64,000 nucleotides of DNA, from assembly GCF_017581965.1 (NCBI RefSeq), contig NZ_JAGEVF010000011.1, positions 86,026 to 150,025 on the forward strand, in the 5' to 3' direction. Shown one piece after another: positions 25,545 through 34,877 of this stretch. The translations under genes were made by a program, and so were the position numbers. The notes under the pieces are model-generated. The model was not told the origin of the DNA and searched no databases. It saw only the letters and a list, made by a program, of their open reading frames with translations. Every line of letters begins with the position of its first letter. Position 1 is the stretch's first letter. The stretch is from Winogradskyella pelagia. Its GTDB lineage: Bacteria; Bacteroidota; Bacteroidia; Flavobacteriales; Flavobacteriaceae.

Positions 25545-26348
25545 TCAGCTGGCTTCATTTTTCCACTTTTTAAATTTGTTATAAGGATTTGTTTCAAAAT
25601 TTAAAAATCCATGAATACCATTTGCTGTGATTAAAACTGCTGCGCCTATAAAAGCAATTGTTGTAATAATTTCATGAAGCCCACTATTGGCGGCACCAAT
25701 GCCCACTAAAGCCCATGCACCAACAAGAACAAATCCTCTCATATGTCGTTTCCACATCACAAAAAGGTTTAACCCCACAGCAACTGCAATCATAGTTATT
25801 GTCCAAGCCGTTGGTGAGATACCAAAGCCACCCCAACCACTTTTAACCAAATAACTCGATACGTTGGCAATACTCGCAACCGTAACCCAACCCGCGTAAA
25901 TTACAATCGGCCAACTTACAAATACCATTTTAGAGAACCTATCATCCTCTGATTCCATCTGGTTATTAAAAATTATTTTAAAAAGCGAGAACAGTAATAA
26001 GAAAATAAAAACACAAGATAATAAGGTATATTCATAGAGCCATGCAAATACCCAAAGGCTATTAAATACACAAGACCATACGAACCACCATCGTGTTTTT
26101 TCTACAACCCTATCTTCTTTAACATTAACAAAAAGACTTCTCCCTTGGTAAATTACAAAGACAAGTAACAGAAGATAAATAAGCCCCCAAATTGAGAATG
26201 TATAACCTGCAGGTGTAAAGAGTGATTTATAGCTATCGGATAGCTTACCAATTGTGGTATTGTTTATTACCCCTGTATTAGACAGATAATTTATAAATAT
26301 TGTTGAACCCAATGCTAATCCATTGGCAATTTGTAAGGTTTTTTTCAT
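25545..26348 (-). CDS. TspO/MBR-like tryptophan-rich membrane protein
   Basis: Polytopic membrane protein of 267 residues with about seven to eight predicted helices. The FTPAGYTFSIWGLIYLLL segment and frequent Trp (WWFVWS, WLYEY) resemble the tryptophan-rich sensory/TspO group, though it is longer than the 150-residue classic TspO. TspO homologues bind tetrapyrroles or sterol-like ligands; that is not shown here. A 44-base gap separates it from the divergent outer-membrane protein gene. Confidence 0.75.
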   Translation of the reverse strand: MKKTLQIANGLALGSTIFINYLSNTGVINNTTIGKLSDSYKSLFTPAGYTFSIWGLIYLLLLVFVIYQGRSLFVNVKEDRVVEKTRWWFVWSCVFNSLWVFAWLYEYTLLSCVFIFLLLFSLFKIIFNNQMESEDDRFSKMVFVSWPIVIYAGWVTVASIANVSSYLVKSGWGGFGISPTAWTITMIAVAVGLNLFVMWKRHMRGFVLVGAWALVGIGAANSGLHEIITTIAFIGAAVLITANGIHGFLNFETNPYNKFKKWKNEAS

Positions 26349-26392
26349 AACTTTTGAGTTATATTAGCATCATAACCTAAAGTTAAAACAAT

Positions 26393-27199
26393 ATGAAAAA
26401 CTTTACACTATTTATAGCACTATTATTTTTTGCAGTGGGCCTATCTCAAGAAACAGATGAAACAACAGATAACGACGCTCTCGCGCAACAACTTCAAAAT
26501 CCAGTGGCTAATCTTATAAGTGTACCGCTACAAAATAATTTTGACTTTGGAGTTAGTGATGCCGATGGAGAGCGCTACACTTTAAACATACAACCTGTAG
26601 TCCCAATAAGCATTAGCGAAAAATGGAATTTAATTGGCCGTGTGATTCTTCCTGTAATTTCACAAAATGATGTCTTTGGATTCAGTGGCGCACAGACAGG
26701 GCTTGGTGATGTTGTTCTTAGTGGGTTTTTCTCGCCAAAGACACCCTCATCTGGAGGAGTGATTTGGGGAGCTGGTCCGGCAATTCTGGCACCAACTGCG
26801 ACAGATGATTTTCTTGGTACTGGCAAACTAGGCGTTGGACCAACCGCTGTAGTTTTAAAACAATTTGGGCAATATACCATGGGTGCATTGACTAACCATA
26901 TTTGGTCCGTGGCAGGAGATGAAGACCGAAGTGATGTTAACCTTACTTTTTTTCAACCCTTTTTAGCCCGTAATTTTAAAGGTGGCTATGCGCTGACATT
27001 AAATACAGAATTCACTCAGAATTGGGATGCTGAAACCTCATCTGGGTTTCTTCATCTTGTTGGATCAAAAGTATTTACTTTTGGTAAGCAAACCAGTCAA
27101 ATCTTTGTTGGTCCACGTATTCCTTACGGAAATGGCAACACTGCTGAATGGGGTATCAGAGCAGGAGTCACATTACTTTTCCCTACTAAGACTCAATAG
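26393..27199 (+). CDS. Predicted outer-membrane beta-barrel protein
   Basis: Secreted protein (signal peptide about 1-18) of 268 residues with alternating beta strands and a terminal strand suited to a barrel (GIRAGVTLLFPTKTQ). The N-terminal motif ALAQQLQNPVANLISVPLQNNFDFG is one I associate with proteins annotated as transporter or neuromedin U-like in marine Bacteroidota; the function of that group is not defined. It is divergent from the TspO-like gene and may share its promoter region. Confidence 0.72.
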   Translation: MKNFTLFIALLFFAVGLSQETDETTDNDALAQQLQNPVANLISVPLQNNFDFGVSDADGERYTLNIQPVVPISISEKWNLIGRVILPVISQNDVFGFSGAQTGLGDVVLSGFFSPKTPSSGGVIWGAGPAILAPTATDDFLGTGKLGVGPTAVVLKQFGQYTMGALTNHIWSVAGDEDRSDVNLTFFQPFLARNFKGGYALTLNTEFTQNWDAETSSGFLHLVGSKVFTFGKQTSQIFVGPRIPYGNGNTAEWGIRAGVTLLFPTKTQ

Positions 27200-27384
27200 T
27201 CTATTTCATACTGAATGTGTTTTACATTTAAATTAGTGAGTGCATAATGTGCATTAAGATGTATGAAAATAATTATAACCCATTTTTAAGCTGGATTTTG
27301 TCTTTATTGAATTTGGAATAAGGAATTGAATACTTTTTTTATAAACTCGACTTGCAGAAACTTCTATTTTTTTAAATTATAGGC

Positions 27385-27963
27385 ATGAAATTTACCTACT
27401 CACATATTCTTAAAACTTTACTCAAATTCAATCCTATTCTGGATAAAACTAGTGGAGAATTATTTCTAACTATTACTGATTATAAAGTTTTTGCACCCAA
27501 TGAGTATATCTTAAAAAAGGGAAGATATGATAGAAATCTTTTTTTTATTTTAAAAGGATCTGTGCGTTCTTTTTCAATTATTGATGGAGTTGAACGTAAC
27601 TGTCACTTAAGATCAGAAGGCTATATTATGGGGGATGCTAAATCTTTTGCTGAAAACCCAGTTGCAAATTTAGATACAATGGCCATTACAGAATGTCACG
27701 TTCTTTTATTCGATCTAAATAGGTTAGAAGAATTAGCTTTTAAACATCATAACATTTTAAGCTTTTATTTAAAAATATTAAAAGAAATCATAACTGTTTT
27801 TTCACATAGAATAAACACATTTGTTTGTATGAATTCCCAACAACGTTATCTCGATTTAATAAACTGGAATCCAGGTTATCTTGAGACAACTTACGACAAA
27901 CATCTTGCTAGTTTTCTTGGTATTACCCCATTGACATTTCACAGGATAAAGAATAAAGAATAG
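27385..27963 (+). CDS. Crp/Fnr-type cyclic-nucleotide-binding-domain regulator
   Basis: 192 residues with a cNMP-binding beta roll at about 20-120 (ILKKGRYDRNLFFILKGSVRSF and an EGYIMGDAKSF segment) and a short C-terminal helix-turn-helix ending SFLGITPLTFHRIKNK. Bacteroidota members are often annotated as Crp/Fnr family regulators although the ligand is unknown. The classical Arg/Ser cAMP-contact pair is not evident, so cAMP binding should not be assumed. It stands alone upstream of the sulfatase gene. Confidence 0.82.
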   Translation: MKFTYSHILKTLLKFNPILDKTSGELFLTITDYKVFAPNEYILKKGRYDRNLFFILKGSVRSFSIIDGVERNCHLRSEGYIMGDAKSFAENPVANLDTMAITECHVLLFDLNRLEELAFKHHNILSFYLKILKEIITVFSHRINTFVCMNSQQRYLDLINWNPGYLETTYDKHLASFLGITPLTFHRIKNKE

Positions 27964-28170
27964 TTGAAATATCTTTTGATATTTGCCTATTCGGCCTGTT
28001 TACATATTTTTGGTAATTCAAAACCAATAAATCTATAAATTGGGAAAACAATCTCAGTAAAGTGGCTAAAAACATAGTATGCTTACACAAAAAAGCACTG
28101 TATTGTTACGCACAACTTCGAGGAATTATTTCTAATTTTAAACTTTAATGAATATCTAAATTACTAAATC

Positions 28171-30588
28171 ATGAAAATTAAGCTTTTTTTTTACATATCT
28201 GTAATTACTATTTGTTTCTACGGATGTCTAAATTCTGAGAGAAATAACCAGAATCGCGCCCAGGATAATTTTAAAGGAAAAATCGCCTTGGATATTAGAG
28301 ATTCTGAATCAGACTGGTCCGCGTATACTCCAAAATCAGCACCAGAAGGAGCCCCAAATATTTTATTTGTTTTATATGATGATACAGGTCTTGGTGCCTG
28401 GTCACCATATGGCGGAAGAATTAATATGCCAACTATGGATAGGTTAGCAGAAAATGGTTTAACCTACACACAGTGGCATACTACAGCACTTTGTTCACCA
28501 ACACGCTCCACCATTTTAACCGGGAGGAACCACCACTTGAACGGAATGGCATCAATTACCGAAACTGCCGATGGATATCCAGGTTCGAATGGTAGGGTCC
28601 CAGATGACTGTGCCCCTTTTGCTCAAATACTAAGAGATAATGGTTGGAGTACATTTTGGATTGGAAAAAATCATAATGTACCAGAACAAGATGTTGCACC
28701 TGGTGGAAGCAGAAGCGAATGGCCAACACAGATTGGATTTGATCGCTTTTATGGTTTTCTCGGTGGAGAAACAAACAATTGGTATCCAGATTTAGTAATG
28801 GATAATCATTTTATTGAAGCTCCTGCAACACCTGAAGAGGGGTATCATTTATCTAAGGATTTAGCTGATCAAGCTATCACAATGCTTAGAGACAAAAATG
28901 CTACCAACCCATCTAAACCATTTTACATGTGGTTTAATCCAGGGGCTAACCATGCACCACATCACTCCCCTGCTGAATATACAGCCAAATATAAAGGTAT
29001 GTTTGACGATGGCTATGACGCCTACCGTGATTGGGTAGTAAAGCGTATGAAAGACAAAGGGATTCTCCCAGAGAATACTGGTATGGCTGAGTTTAACCCT
29101 ATGCCAGAAGATATGGCTAACTCTGCTGATTATGTTCGCCCATGGGCTGAACTAAATGCTGATGAGAAAAAACTATTCTCAAGAATGGCTGAAGTTTATG
29201 CCGGTTTCTCAGAGTATACTGATGCCCAAGTTGGACGTATAATTGATTATTTAGAAGAAACAGGACAGCTAGATAATACAATTGTGCTTTATGCTGCAGA
29301 TAACGGCGCCTCTGGAGAAGGCAGTCCGAACGGATCAGTTAACGAAAATAAATTTTTTAATGGCTATCCCGACAGTTTAGAAGAAAACTTAAAATATATG
29401 GATGTTCTGGGTGGTCCAGACACCTATAATCATTTCCCTACGGGTTGGGCAGCAGCATTTTCTGCACCTTTTAAGATGTTTAAGCGCTATTCTCAATATG
29501 CTGGTGGCACCAATGACCCCTTAGTTATTTCTTGGCCCAAGGGTATAAAAGCCAAAGGTGAAATTAGACACCAATATCATCATTCTACTGATATCGTACC
29601 AACACTTTTAGAAGCCTGTGGTATAGAAATGCCTGAGGTATACAACGGTGTTGAACAAACACCGCTTTCTGGAGTTTCGATGGTATATTCTTTTAATGCT
29701 GCACCAGATGCACCAACTAAAAAAGAAGTTCAATACTATTCTATGTTAGGCACTAGAGGCATTTGGAAAGATGGCTGGAAAGCAGCCGCAGTGCACTCAC
29801 CTTTATCAGGGAAAAGTGGGTTTGATAAAGATGTTTGGGAGTTGTATAATGTTGAAGAAGATCGCTCAGAAACCAATAACTTAGCAGAAGAATATCCTGA
29901 AAAACTACAAGAACTGATAGATGAATGGTTCCGTCAAGCAGAGATAAACAAAGTCTTACCATTAGATGATAGAAGCGCCGCAGAAATTTTGGGAACTGAA
30001 AGACCTTCTCAAGAAGCTAAAAAAGATAGATATATATATTATCCAAATACAGCGCCAGTTCCCGAAGGAGTTGCTGTTAATATAAGAGGTAGAAATTACA
30101 AGATTTTAGCAAATGTAGAGATTATAGATGAAAATGCTTCAGGAGTTATATTTGCTCATGGTTCTCGCTTTGGGGGACACACGCTTTTTATAAAGGACAA
30201 AAAACTTTATTATGTCTATAATTTTCTAGGCATCAAACCAGAACAAGTCTTTATATCAGATACAACCCTAAAACCTGGTAAATACACTTTAGGTATGGAA
30301 TTCATAAGAGAATCAGCTGGTGAGTATGGCGAATCCATTGGAAAGACCAAATTGTATATTAATGAGACTGTTGTTGCTGAAGGTCCAATGCGCACGCAGC
30401 CAGCAAAGTTCACTTTATCTGGAGATGGGTTATGTGTTGGTTATGACAGTGGTGATAATGTAAGTAACCTTTATGAATCACCGGGAGAATTTGAAGGAGG
30501 AGTAATACAAGGGGTTGGAGTTACTGTTGAAGGCACTCCTTATATAGATCTTGAAGCAGAAGCTAAACGCGTAATGATGTCTCAATAA
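28171..30588 (+). CDS. Lipoprotein arylsulfatase, formylglycine type
   Basis: Large sulfatase (805 residues) predicted to be a lipoprotein, with the lipobox at Cys19 (FYGCLN). The catalytic loop C-S-P-T-R has Cys108, which must be oxidised to formylglycine by a sulfatase-maturating enzyme. Metal ligands include the Asp pair at 70-71 (LYDDTG) and DNGASG further on. After the sulfatase domain a C-terminal beta-rich region (about 640-790) has a TLFIKDKKLYYVYNFLG segment, probably non-catalytic. Substrate unknown, although related enzymes act on sulfated polysaccharides or aryl sulfates. No adjacent SusCD pair or other carbohydrate gene is seen. Confidence 0.9.
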   Translation: MKIKLFFYISVITICFYGCLNSERNNQNRAQDNFKGKIALDIRDSESDWSAYTPKSAPEGAPNILFVLYDDTGLGAWSPYGGRINMPTMDRLAENGLTYTQWHTTALCSPTRSTILTGRNHHLNGMASITETADGYPGSNGRVPDDCAPFAQILRDNGWSTFWIGKNHNVPEQDVAPGGSRSEWPTQIGFDRFYGFLGGETNNWYPDLVMDNHFIEAPATPEEGYHLSKDLADQAITMLRDKNATNPSKPFYMWFNPGANHAPHHSPAEYTAKYKGMFDDGYDAYRDWVVKRMKDKGILPENTGMAEFNPMPEDMANSADYVRPWAELNADEKKLFSRMAEVYAGFSEYTDAQVGRIIDYLEETGQLDNTIVLYAADNGASGEGSPNGSVNENKFFNGYPDSLEENLKYMDVLGGPDTYNHFPTGWAAAFSAPFKMFKRYSQYAGGTNDPLVISWPKGIKAKGEIRHQYHHSTDIVPTLLEACGIEMPEVYNGVEQTPLSGVSMVYSFNAAPDAPTKKEVQYYSMLGTRGIWKDGWKAAAVHSPLSGKSGFDKDVWELYNVEEDRSETNNLAEEYPEKLQELIDEWFRQAEINKVLPLDDRSAAEILGTERPSQEAKKDRYIYYPNTAPVPEGVAVNIRGRNYKILANVEIIDENASGVIFAHGSRFGGHTLFIKDKKLYYVYNFLGIKPEQVFISDTTLKPGKYTLGMEFIRESAGEYGESIGKTKLYINETVVAEGPMRTQPAKFTLSGDGLCVGYDSGDNVSNLYESPGEFEGGVIQGVGVTVEGTPYIDLEAEAKRVMMSQ

Positions 30589-30616
30589 GTGGTAGTTTGA
30601 AGATTTTTTATAATTA

Positions 30617-30647
30617 AAAGGCCTAGTCTTATCCTAGGCTTTTTTTA
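30617..30647 (+). terminator. Rho-independent terminator after the sulfatase gene
   Basis: A GCCTAG/CTAGGC stem with a short loop is followed by a run of T. The 3' arm overlaps the last codons of the convergent uracil-DNA-glycosylase-like gene. Confidence 0.8.
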
Positions 30648-31299
30648 TAAAATAAGATTCATACTGCATTACCCTAAAATCAAACGTGTTGAATTTTGGG
30701 CACGTTGCTTTTAGCTGTTTATATACAGCCATACTGCCCACAGCTCTGTTTGCAGATCCAGATGGTGCTGTTAGGGAAACCGTTGTGATTTTTCTATTAC
30801 TGAGTTCTAATTGATGTATTCTGGGAATAGCATTAGAAAGTAGTTTCAATTTTAATCCAAATGATTTAATATGTCTCCTAAAAAAATATTCTGGTCCATT
30901 TTTGCTGTTACCTCCAGTGAAAAGAATAGTATCTATATTGGAATGGTCCTTTAAGTAGCCAAGAAGGTTTCTTAATTGGACATTTCTCATGCCTGCATCT
31001 GAAGCATCCACTTTTTTGCGCTCGCATGAGGCTACAATATCGCAAATACCTATTCCTTTTGATATTAAGAATTGTTTTCTCTGCATAATGGCTTCGTCTG
31101 AATTATCATAGAGAAAACCTACAGCAAAAATAGCATCTAGAATAGGCCAAAGTTGCCCATCTCTACTACCGTAACAAAAATTAACGTCATCTGGTTTAAG
31201 TTGCCCTGTAGAAAATCTAGGAGGCGGTAATGTACCTACTATTAGTTTATTAGCGTCCTTTGGGATAAATGGTGGAAAGGGGTGCTTATGCAAAAACAT
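30634..31299 (-). CDS. Uracil-DNA-glycosylase-superfamily protein
   Basis: 221-residue protein with features of the uracil-DNA glycosylase fold: KLIVGTLPPPRF near the N-terminus, a NFCYGSRDGQLWPIL segment, GIGICDIV, and LTAPSGSANRA near the end. DNA-repair activity is plausible by fold, but the catalytic Asp/His set of canonical Ung is not clear, and the enzyme may prefer another lesion. It starts one base before the end of yaaA (TAATG), so the two are translationally coupled. Confidence 0.75.
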   Translation of the reverse strand: MFLHKHPFPPFIPKDANKLIVGTLPPPRFSTGQLKPDDVNFCYGSRDGQLWPILDAIFAVGFLYDNSDEAIMQRKQFLISKGIGICDIVASCERKKVDASDAGMRNVQLRNLLGYLKDHSNIDTILFTGGNSKNGPEYFFRRHIKSFGLKLKLLSNAIPRIHQLELSNRKITTVSLTAPSGSANRAVGSMAVYKQLKATCPKFNTFDFRVMQYESYFIKKA

Positions 31300-32057
31300 T
31301 AACGTGTAAATACCAACTTAGAATCCGTTGATAACTCATCGCTCAATCTGTAGTTTTCTAGATTGAATGCTTTAATATCTTCAATAGTATTGGCATTAGT
31401 ATCAACAATATAACGGGTCATTAGTCCTCTAGCATATTTAGCAAAGAAACCTATAACCTTATACTTGCCATTCTTAAATTCTTTGAATTCTATATCTATA
31501 ACTGGGACTTTAAGGGCTTTTTTATCAACAGCCTTAAAATATTCATTGCTTGCAAGGTTAATAAAAAGCTCACCGTCTTCTAGTTCATTATTTAGGGATT
31601 GTGTTACTTTTTTTCTCCAAAACTCATATAGATTCTTATTCTTTCCAACAGGCATTTTTGTGCCCATTTCTAGTCTGTATGGTTGAACTAAATCTAAAGG
31701 TTTTAGCACCCCATACAATCCAGATAAAATGCGTACAGTGCCTTGTAACTTCTCCAATTTCGTAGATTCTATTGTGTAAGCATCTAAACCACGATATACA
31801 TCGCCATTAAATGCATAGACAGCCTGCCTGGCATTATCTTTGGTAAAAGGTAAACTCCAGTCTTGATTCCTCTCATAATTGAGCTGTCCAAGATTATCTG
31901 AAATACTCATTAATTTAGACAAACTCTTAGCCGATTTCTTTTTCAATAATTTATTTAAGCGCTCGGCTTCTGCAAGAAAGCAACTTTCTGAAGTCTTTGT
32001 TGTCGGAAGTTTACTTTCAAAATCGAGAGACTTAGCAGGGGATATTACGAGTTTCAT
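31299..32057 (-). CDS. yaaA: YaaA-family peroxide-stress protein
   Basis: 252-residue member of the YaaA/DUF328 family, which in E. coli limits iron-dependent damage under peroxide stress and binds DNA. The signature MKLVISPAKSLDFE opens the protein and the AVYAFNGDVYRGLDA and RILSGLYGVLKPLD segments follow. The start is clear. It is coupled to the glycosylase-like gene downstream, which suggests a shared DNA-protection role (inference). Confidence 0.92.
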   Translation of the reverse strand: MKLVISPAKSLDFESKLPTTKTSESCFLAEAERLNKLLKKKSAKSLSKLMSISDNLGQLNYERNQDWSLPFTKDNARQAVYAFNGDVYRGLDAYTIESTKLEKLQGTVRILSGLYGVLKPLDLVQPYRLEMGTKMPVGKNKNLYEFWRKKVTQSLNNELEDGELFINLASNEYFKAVDKKALKVPVIDIEFKEFKNGKYKVIGFFAKYARGLMTRYIVDTNANTIEDIKAFNLENYRLSDELSTDSKLVFTR

Positions 32058-32090
32058 AGCTTTATTTTATATTATAAAAACAAAGTTACA

Positions 32091-32098
32091 ATGCCACT
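32091..32098 (-). promoter_or_regulatory. -7 promoter box before yaaA
   Basis: On the minus strand TAACTTTG matches TAnnTTTG, about 34 bases before the ATG. No good -33 element is visible. Confidence 0.35.
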
Positions 32099-32142
32099 TA
32101 CAATTCTTAGATGACTTTTAAGAAATTATAACAATAGTACCA

Positions 32143-33180
32143 TTAATTATCTTGATGCTTGGCATAATGGCGCCATTTCTCAATACATTGAACCATATCA
32201 CTTGGAATATCTATTTCAAACTTTAAAAACTCCCCAGTTATAGGGTGATTAAAACCAAGAGTGCGTGCATGCAGGGCTTGCCTTGGTAGTATCTTAAAAC
32301 AATTTTCTACAAATTGTTTGTATTTAGTAAAAGTAGTCCCCTTCAAAACAGCATTTCCCCCATAACGCTCATCATTAAAAAGCGTATGTCCGATATGTTT
32401 CATATGAACACGTATTTGATGAGTCCTACCCGTTTCGAGCTTACAGCTTAGCAATGTTACATAACCAAAACGCTCTAAGACCTTATAATGTGTCGTAGCA
32501 GGTTTGCCTTTATGACTATCTTCACCCTCAAATACGGTATTTTGGAGTCTGTTTTTTGGATGTCTGCCTATATGACCTTCAACTGTACCTTCCCCCTCCT
32601 CAACATTTCCCCAAACCAAAGCAATATATTCACGTTCTGATGTTTTTTCTGCAAATTGGTTAGATAAGTGATGCATTGCCTTTTCGGTCTTTGCAACTAC
32701 TAAAAGTCCAGTGGTATCTTTATCTATGCGATGAACTAAACCCGGTCTATCACTTGAATTTTTAGGCAGATTTTCAAAATGGTAAATCAAGGCATTTATC
32801 AAAGTACCCGAGTAATTACCATGTCCTGGATGTACGACCATTCCTGCTGGTTTATTTACAACCAAAACATCTTCATCTTCATAAATAATATCTATAGGAA
32901 TATCTTCTGCAACTAAAAGCTGTTCGTAATTTGGATGCTCAAAGGTTACCGAAATAGTATCATGAGGCCTTACTTTATAATTTGATTTAACAGGAGATCC
33001 GTTAACCAATACACCACCCTCTTTAGCTGCATTCTGAATTTTACTTCGTGTAATATTCTCTATATAGTTTAATAAGTACTTATCAATGCGAATAGGAGAT
33101 TGTCCTTTATCTACTTTAAAGGAATGATGTTCGTAGCGGTCACTTGCATCCTGAGAGTTATCAATTACTGGCATCCCCAA
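32143..33180 (-). CDS. RluA/RluD-family pseudouridine synthase
   Basis: Large-subunit rRNA pseudouridine synthase of the RluD type. An S4 RNA-binding domain lies near the N-terminus (about 25-90), followed by the catalytic domain with the motif HRIDKDTTGLLVVAK holding the catalytic Asp, and GRTHQIRVHMKHIGH. At 345 residues it has the normal size. The start at 33180 is followed 2 bases away by the PASTA gene, so the pair is cotranscribed. Confidence 0.92.
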   Translation of the reverse strand: MGMPVIDNSQDASDRYEHHSFKVDKGQSPIRIDKYLLNYIENITRSKIQNAAKEGGVLVNGSPVKSNYKVRPHDTISVTFEHPNYEQLLVAEDIPIDIIYEDEDVLVVNKPAGMVVHPGHGNYSGTLINALIYHFENLPKNSSDRPGLVHRIDKDTTGLLVVAKTEKAMHHLSNQFAEKTSEREYIALVWGNVEEGEGTVEGHIGRHPKNRLQNTVFEGEDSHKGKPATTHYKVLERFGYVTLLSCKLETGRTHQIRVHMKHIGHTLFNDERYGGNAVLKGTTFTKYKQFVENCFKILPRQALHARTLGFNHPITGEFLKFEIDIPSDMVQCIEKWRHYAKHQDN

Positions 33181-33182
33181 GA

Positions 33183-33731
33183 TTATAATTTACCGTTACC
33201 AATGACCAAATCAATTTTGGAAGTCAATGGCAATAAGGTTCCAGGGTCTAAGGGTTGACCCTTATAAGACATAGAGATAACACCTTCACCAATTGCATCT
33301 TTATAAGTTATTTCTCCTATTGTAAATTCCAGAGCCTCCAACTGTGGTTTCGCTTGTCTAAATGTGCGTTTTAGAACATTTGGTACAGCTACTTTTCTGT
33401 AACCAGATGGATTAAGGATGAGATAAATTTTCCTGTCTTCTTTTACCTTAGAACCCGCTTTTGGATTTTGTTCTATAACACTGTATTTTGGGTATTTAGG
33501 ATTGTAATTTGCCGAATCCTGAATTTCCATGGCTAAGTCGTTGTCTCTCAATTCTATCTCAACAGTTTCAATAGATTTACCTTTTAAATCTGGCACTATA
33601 ACGAACTCGTTATGATTAGTGCTAACATTTAACCATTTTAAAATTAGGAAACACAACACAACAATAAAGACAACAGCCAAAGCTAAATTCTTAAAAAACG
33701 CTTTACTGGTAAGAAATTTAATTAAGCTCAT
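33183..33731 (-). CDS. Membrane-anchored PASTA-domain protein
   Basis: 182 residues with one N-terminal membrane helix (about 16-34) and two PASTA domains (about 43-108 and 113-180; VPDLKGKSIETVEIELRDNDL and VPNVLKRTFRQAKPQLEALEF). PASTA domains bind peptidoglycan-like ligands, and here there is no kinase domain, so it is a stand-alone envelope protein. Its position next to ddl and an RluD gene suits a role in wall synthesis or division. Confidence 0.88.
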   Translation of the reverse strand: MSLIKFLTSKAFFKNLALAVVFIVVLCFLILKWLNVSTNHNEFVIVPDLKGKSIETVEIELRDNDLAMEIQDSANYNPKYPKYSVIEQNPKAGSKVKEDRKIYLILNPSGYRKVAVPNVLKRTFRQAKPQLEALEFTIGEITYKDAIGEGVISMSYKGQPLDPGTLLPLTSKIDLVIGNGKL

Positions 33732-33858
33732 AAGCTAAATTTGATGGACAAAGCTAATAAATATTATAACGTCATAAAATTTATATACGTATGACATCTG
33801 CAATTAGTTTTTTGAAAATAAATCATACTTTTACCATGATACATTGCTTAAGACATTA

Positions 33859-34836
33859 ATGAAAAAAAATATTGCCATAATAATGGGAGGGTATTCCAAC
33901 GAATATAAAATCTCATTAAAAAGCGGAAGTGTTGTTAAAGCCTCATTAGACAGGAACAAGTATAACACCTATAGTATTCATATCTTTAAAGATAAATGGG
34001 TATATGTGGATGACGAATTAAATGAGAGTCCTATTGACAGGAATGATTTTTCAATTTTAATTGACGGTAAAAAAATAAAATTTGATTGTGTTTTTAACGC
34101 CATCCACGGTTCACCAGGAGAAGATGGCTTAATGCAAAGTTATTTTGAATTGCTAGCAATCCCACATACAAGTTGTAAAATGTACCAAGCTGCTTTGACC
34201 TTTAATAAAAGAGATTTATTGGCAACACTGCGACCATATGGCATAAAAACGGCAGCCAATTACTGTCTTAATTTAGGGGACGCTATTAATGAAGAGGCAA
34301 TAATTGACAAAGTTGGTCTACCATGTTTTGTAAAAGCAAATAAGGCTGGCAGTAGTTTTGGTATTACAAAGGTTTATAAAAAAGAAAAATTACAACAAGC
34401 TATAAATACAGCATTTAAAGAGGATGACCAGATTATTATAGAGTCCTTTCTTGATGGTGTAGAAGTATCTGTAGGCGTTATTACCTATAAAGGGAAAGTT
34501 ACCGTTTTACCAATTACAGAAATTGTTTCAGAAAATGACTTTTTCGATTACGCTGCCAAATACGAGGGAAAATCCCAAGAAATAACACCCGCAAGAATTT
34601 CTGCAGATTATGCCAGAAAAGTAAGTAAAGAAGCCCAACATATTTATGAAATACTTCAATTGACAGGGTTTAGCCGTAGTGAATTCATTTTTAAAGACAA
34701 TGAACCCTACCTGCTTGAAGTTAATACAGTACCAGGACTAACCAAAGAAAGCATCTTACCGCAACAAGCGGCAGCCGCAGGTATTTCATTGGGCGAACTA
34801 TTTGAAAACGCTCTAGACGAAGCCATGGCTAATTAA
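33859..34836 (+). CDS. ddl: D-alanine--D-alanine ligase
   Basis: ATP-grasp enzyme making the D-Ala-D-Ala dipeptide for peptidoglycan. The protein starts MKKNIAIIMGGYSNEYKISLKSG, has the ATP-grasp loop NKAGSSFGITK, the HGSPGEDG segment and the C-terminal FIFKDNEPYLLEVNTVPGLT metal-binding region. The longest frame begins with a TTG at 33844; the ATG at 33859 is more consistent and gives 325 residues. It faces away from the PASTA gene and is followed by coaD at 41 bases. Confidence 0.93.
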   Translation: MKKNIAIIMGGYSNEYKISLKSGSVVKASLDRNKYNTYSIHIFKDKWVYVDDELNESPIDRNDFSILIDGKKIKFDCVFNAIHGSPGEDGLMQSYFELLAIPHTSCKMYQAALTFNKRDLLATLRPYGIKTAANYCLNLGDAINEEAIIDKVGLPCFVKANKAGSSFGITKVYKKEKLQQAINTAFKEDDQIIIESFLDGVEVSVGVITYKGKVTVLPITEIVSENDFFDYAAKYEGKSQEITPARISADYARKVSKEAQHIYEILQLTGFSRSEFIFKDNEPYLLEVNTVPGLTKESILPQQAAAAGISLGELFENALDEAMAN

Positions 34837-34841
34837 TTAGT

Positions 34842-34849
34842 TATTTTTG
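34842..34849 (+). promoter_or_regulatory. Possible promoter box before coaD
   Basis: TATTTTTG matches TAnnTTTG and lies 28 bases before the coaD ATG. The -33 element is not convincing, so coaD may also be read from the ddl transcript. Confidence 0.35.
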
Positions 34850-34877
34850 TGCACTCAGATAAATAAACATAAAACTC

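Noticed and set aside
27964..28170. Gap between the Crp-like gene and the sulfatase
   Set aside because: Nothing beyond AT-rich sequence; no promoter box with correct spacing was convincing.
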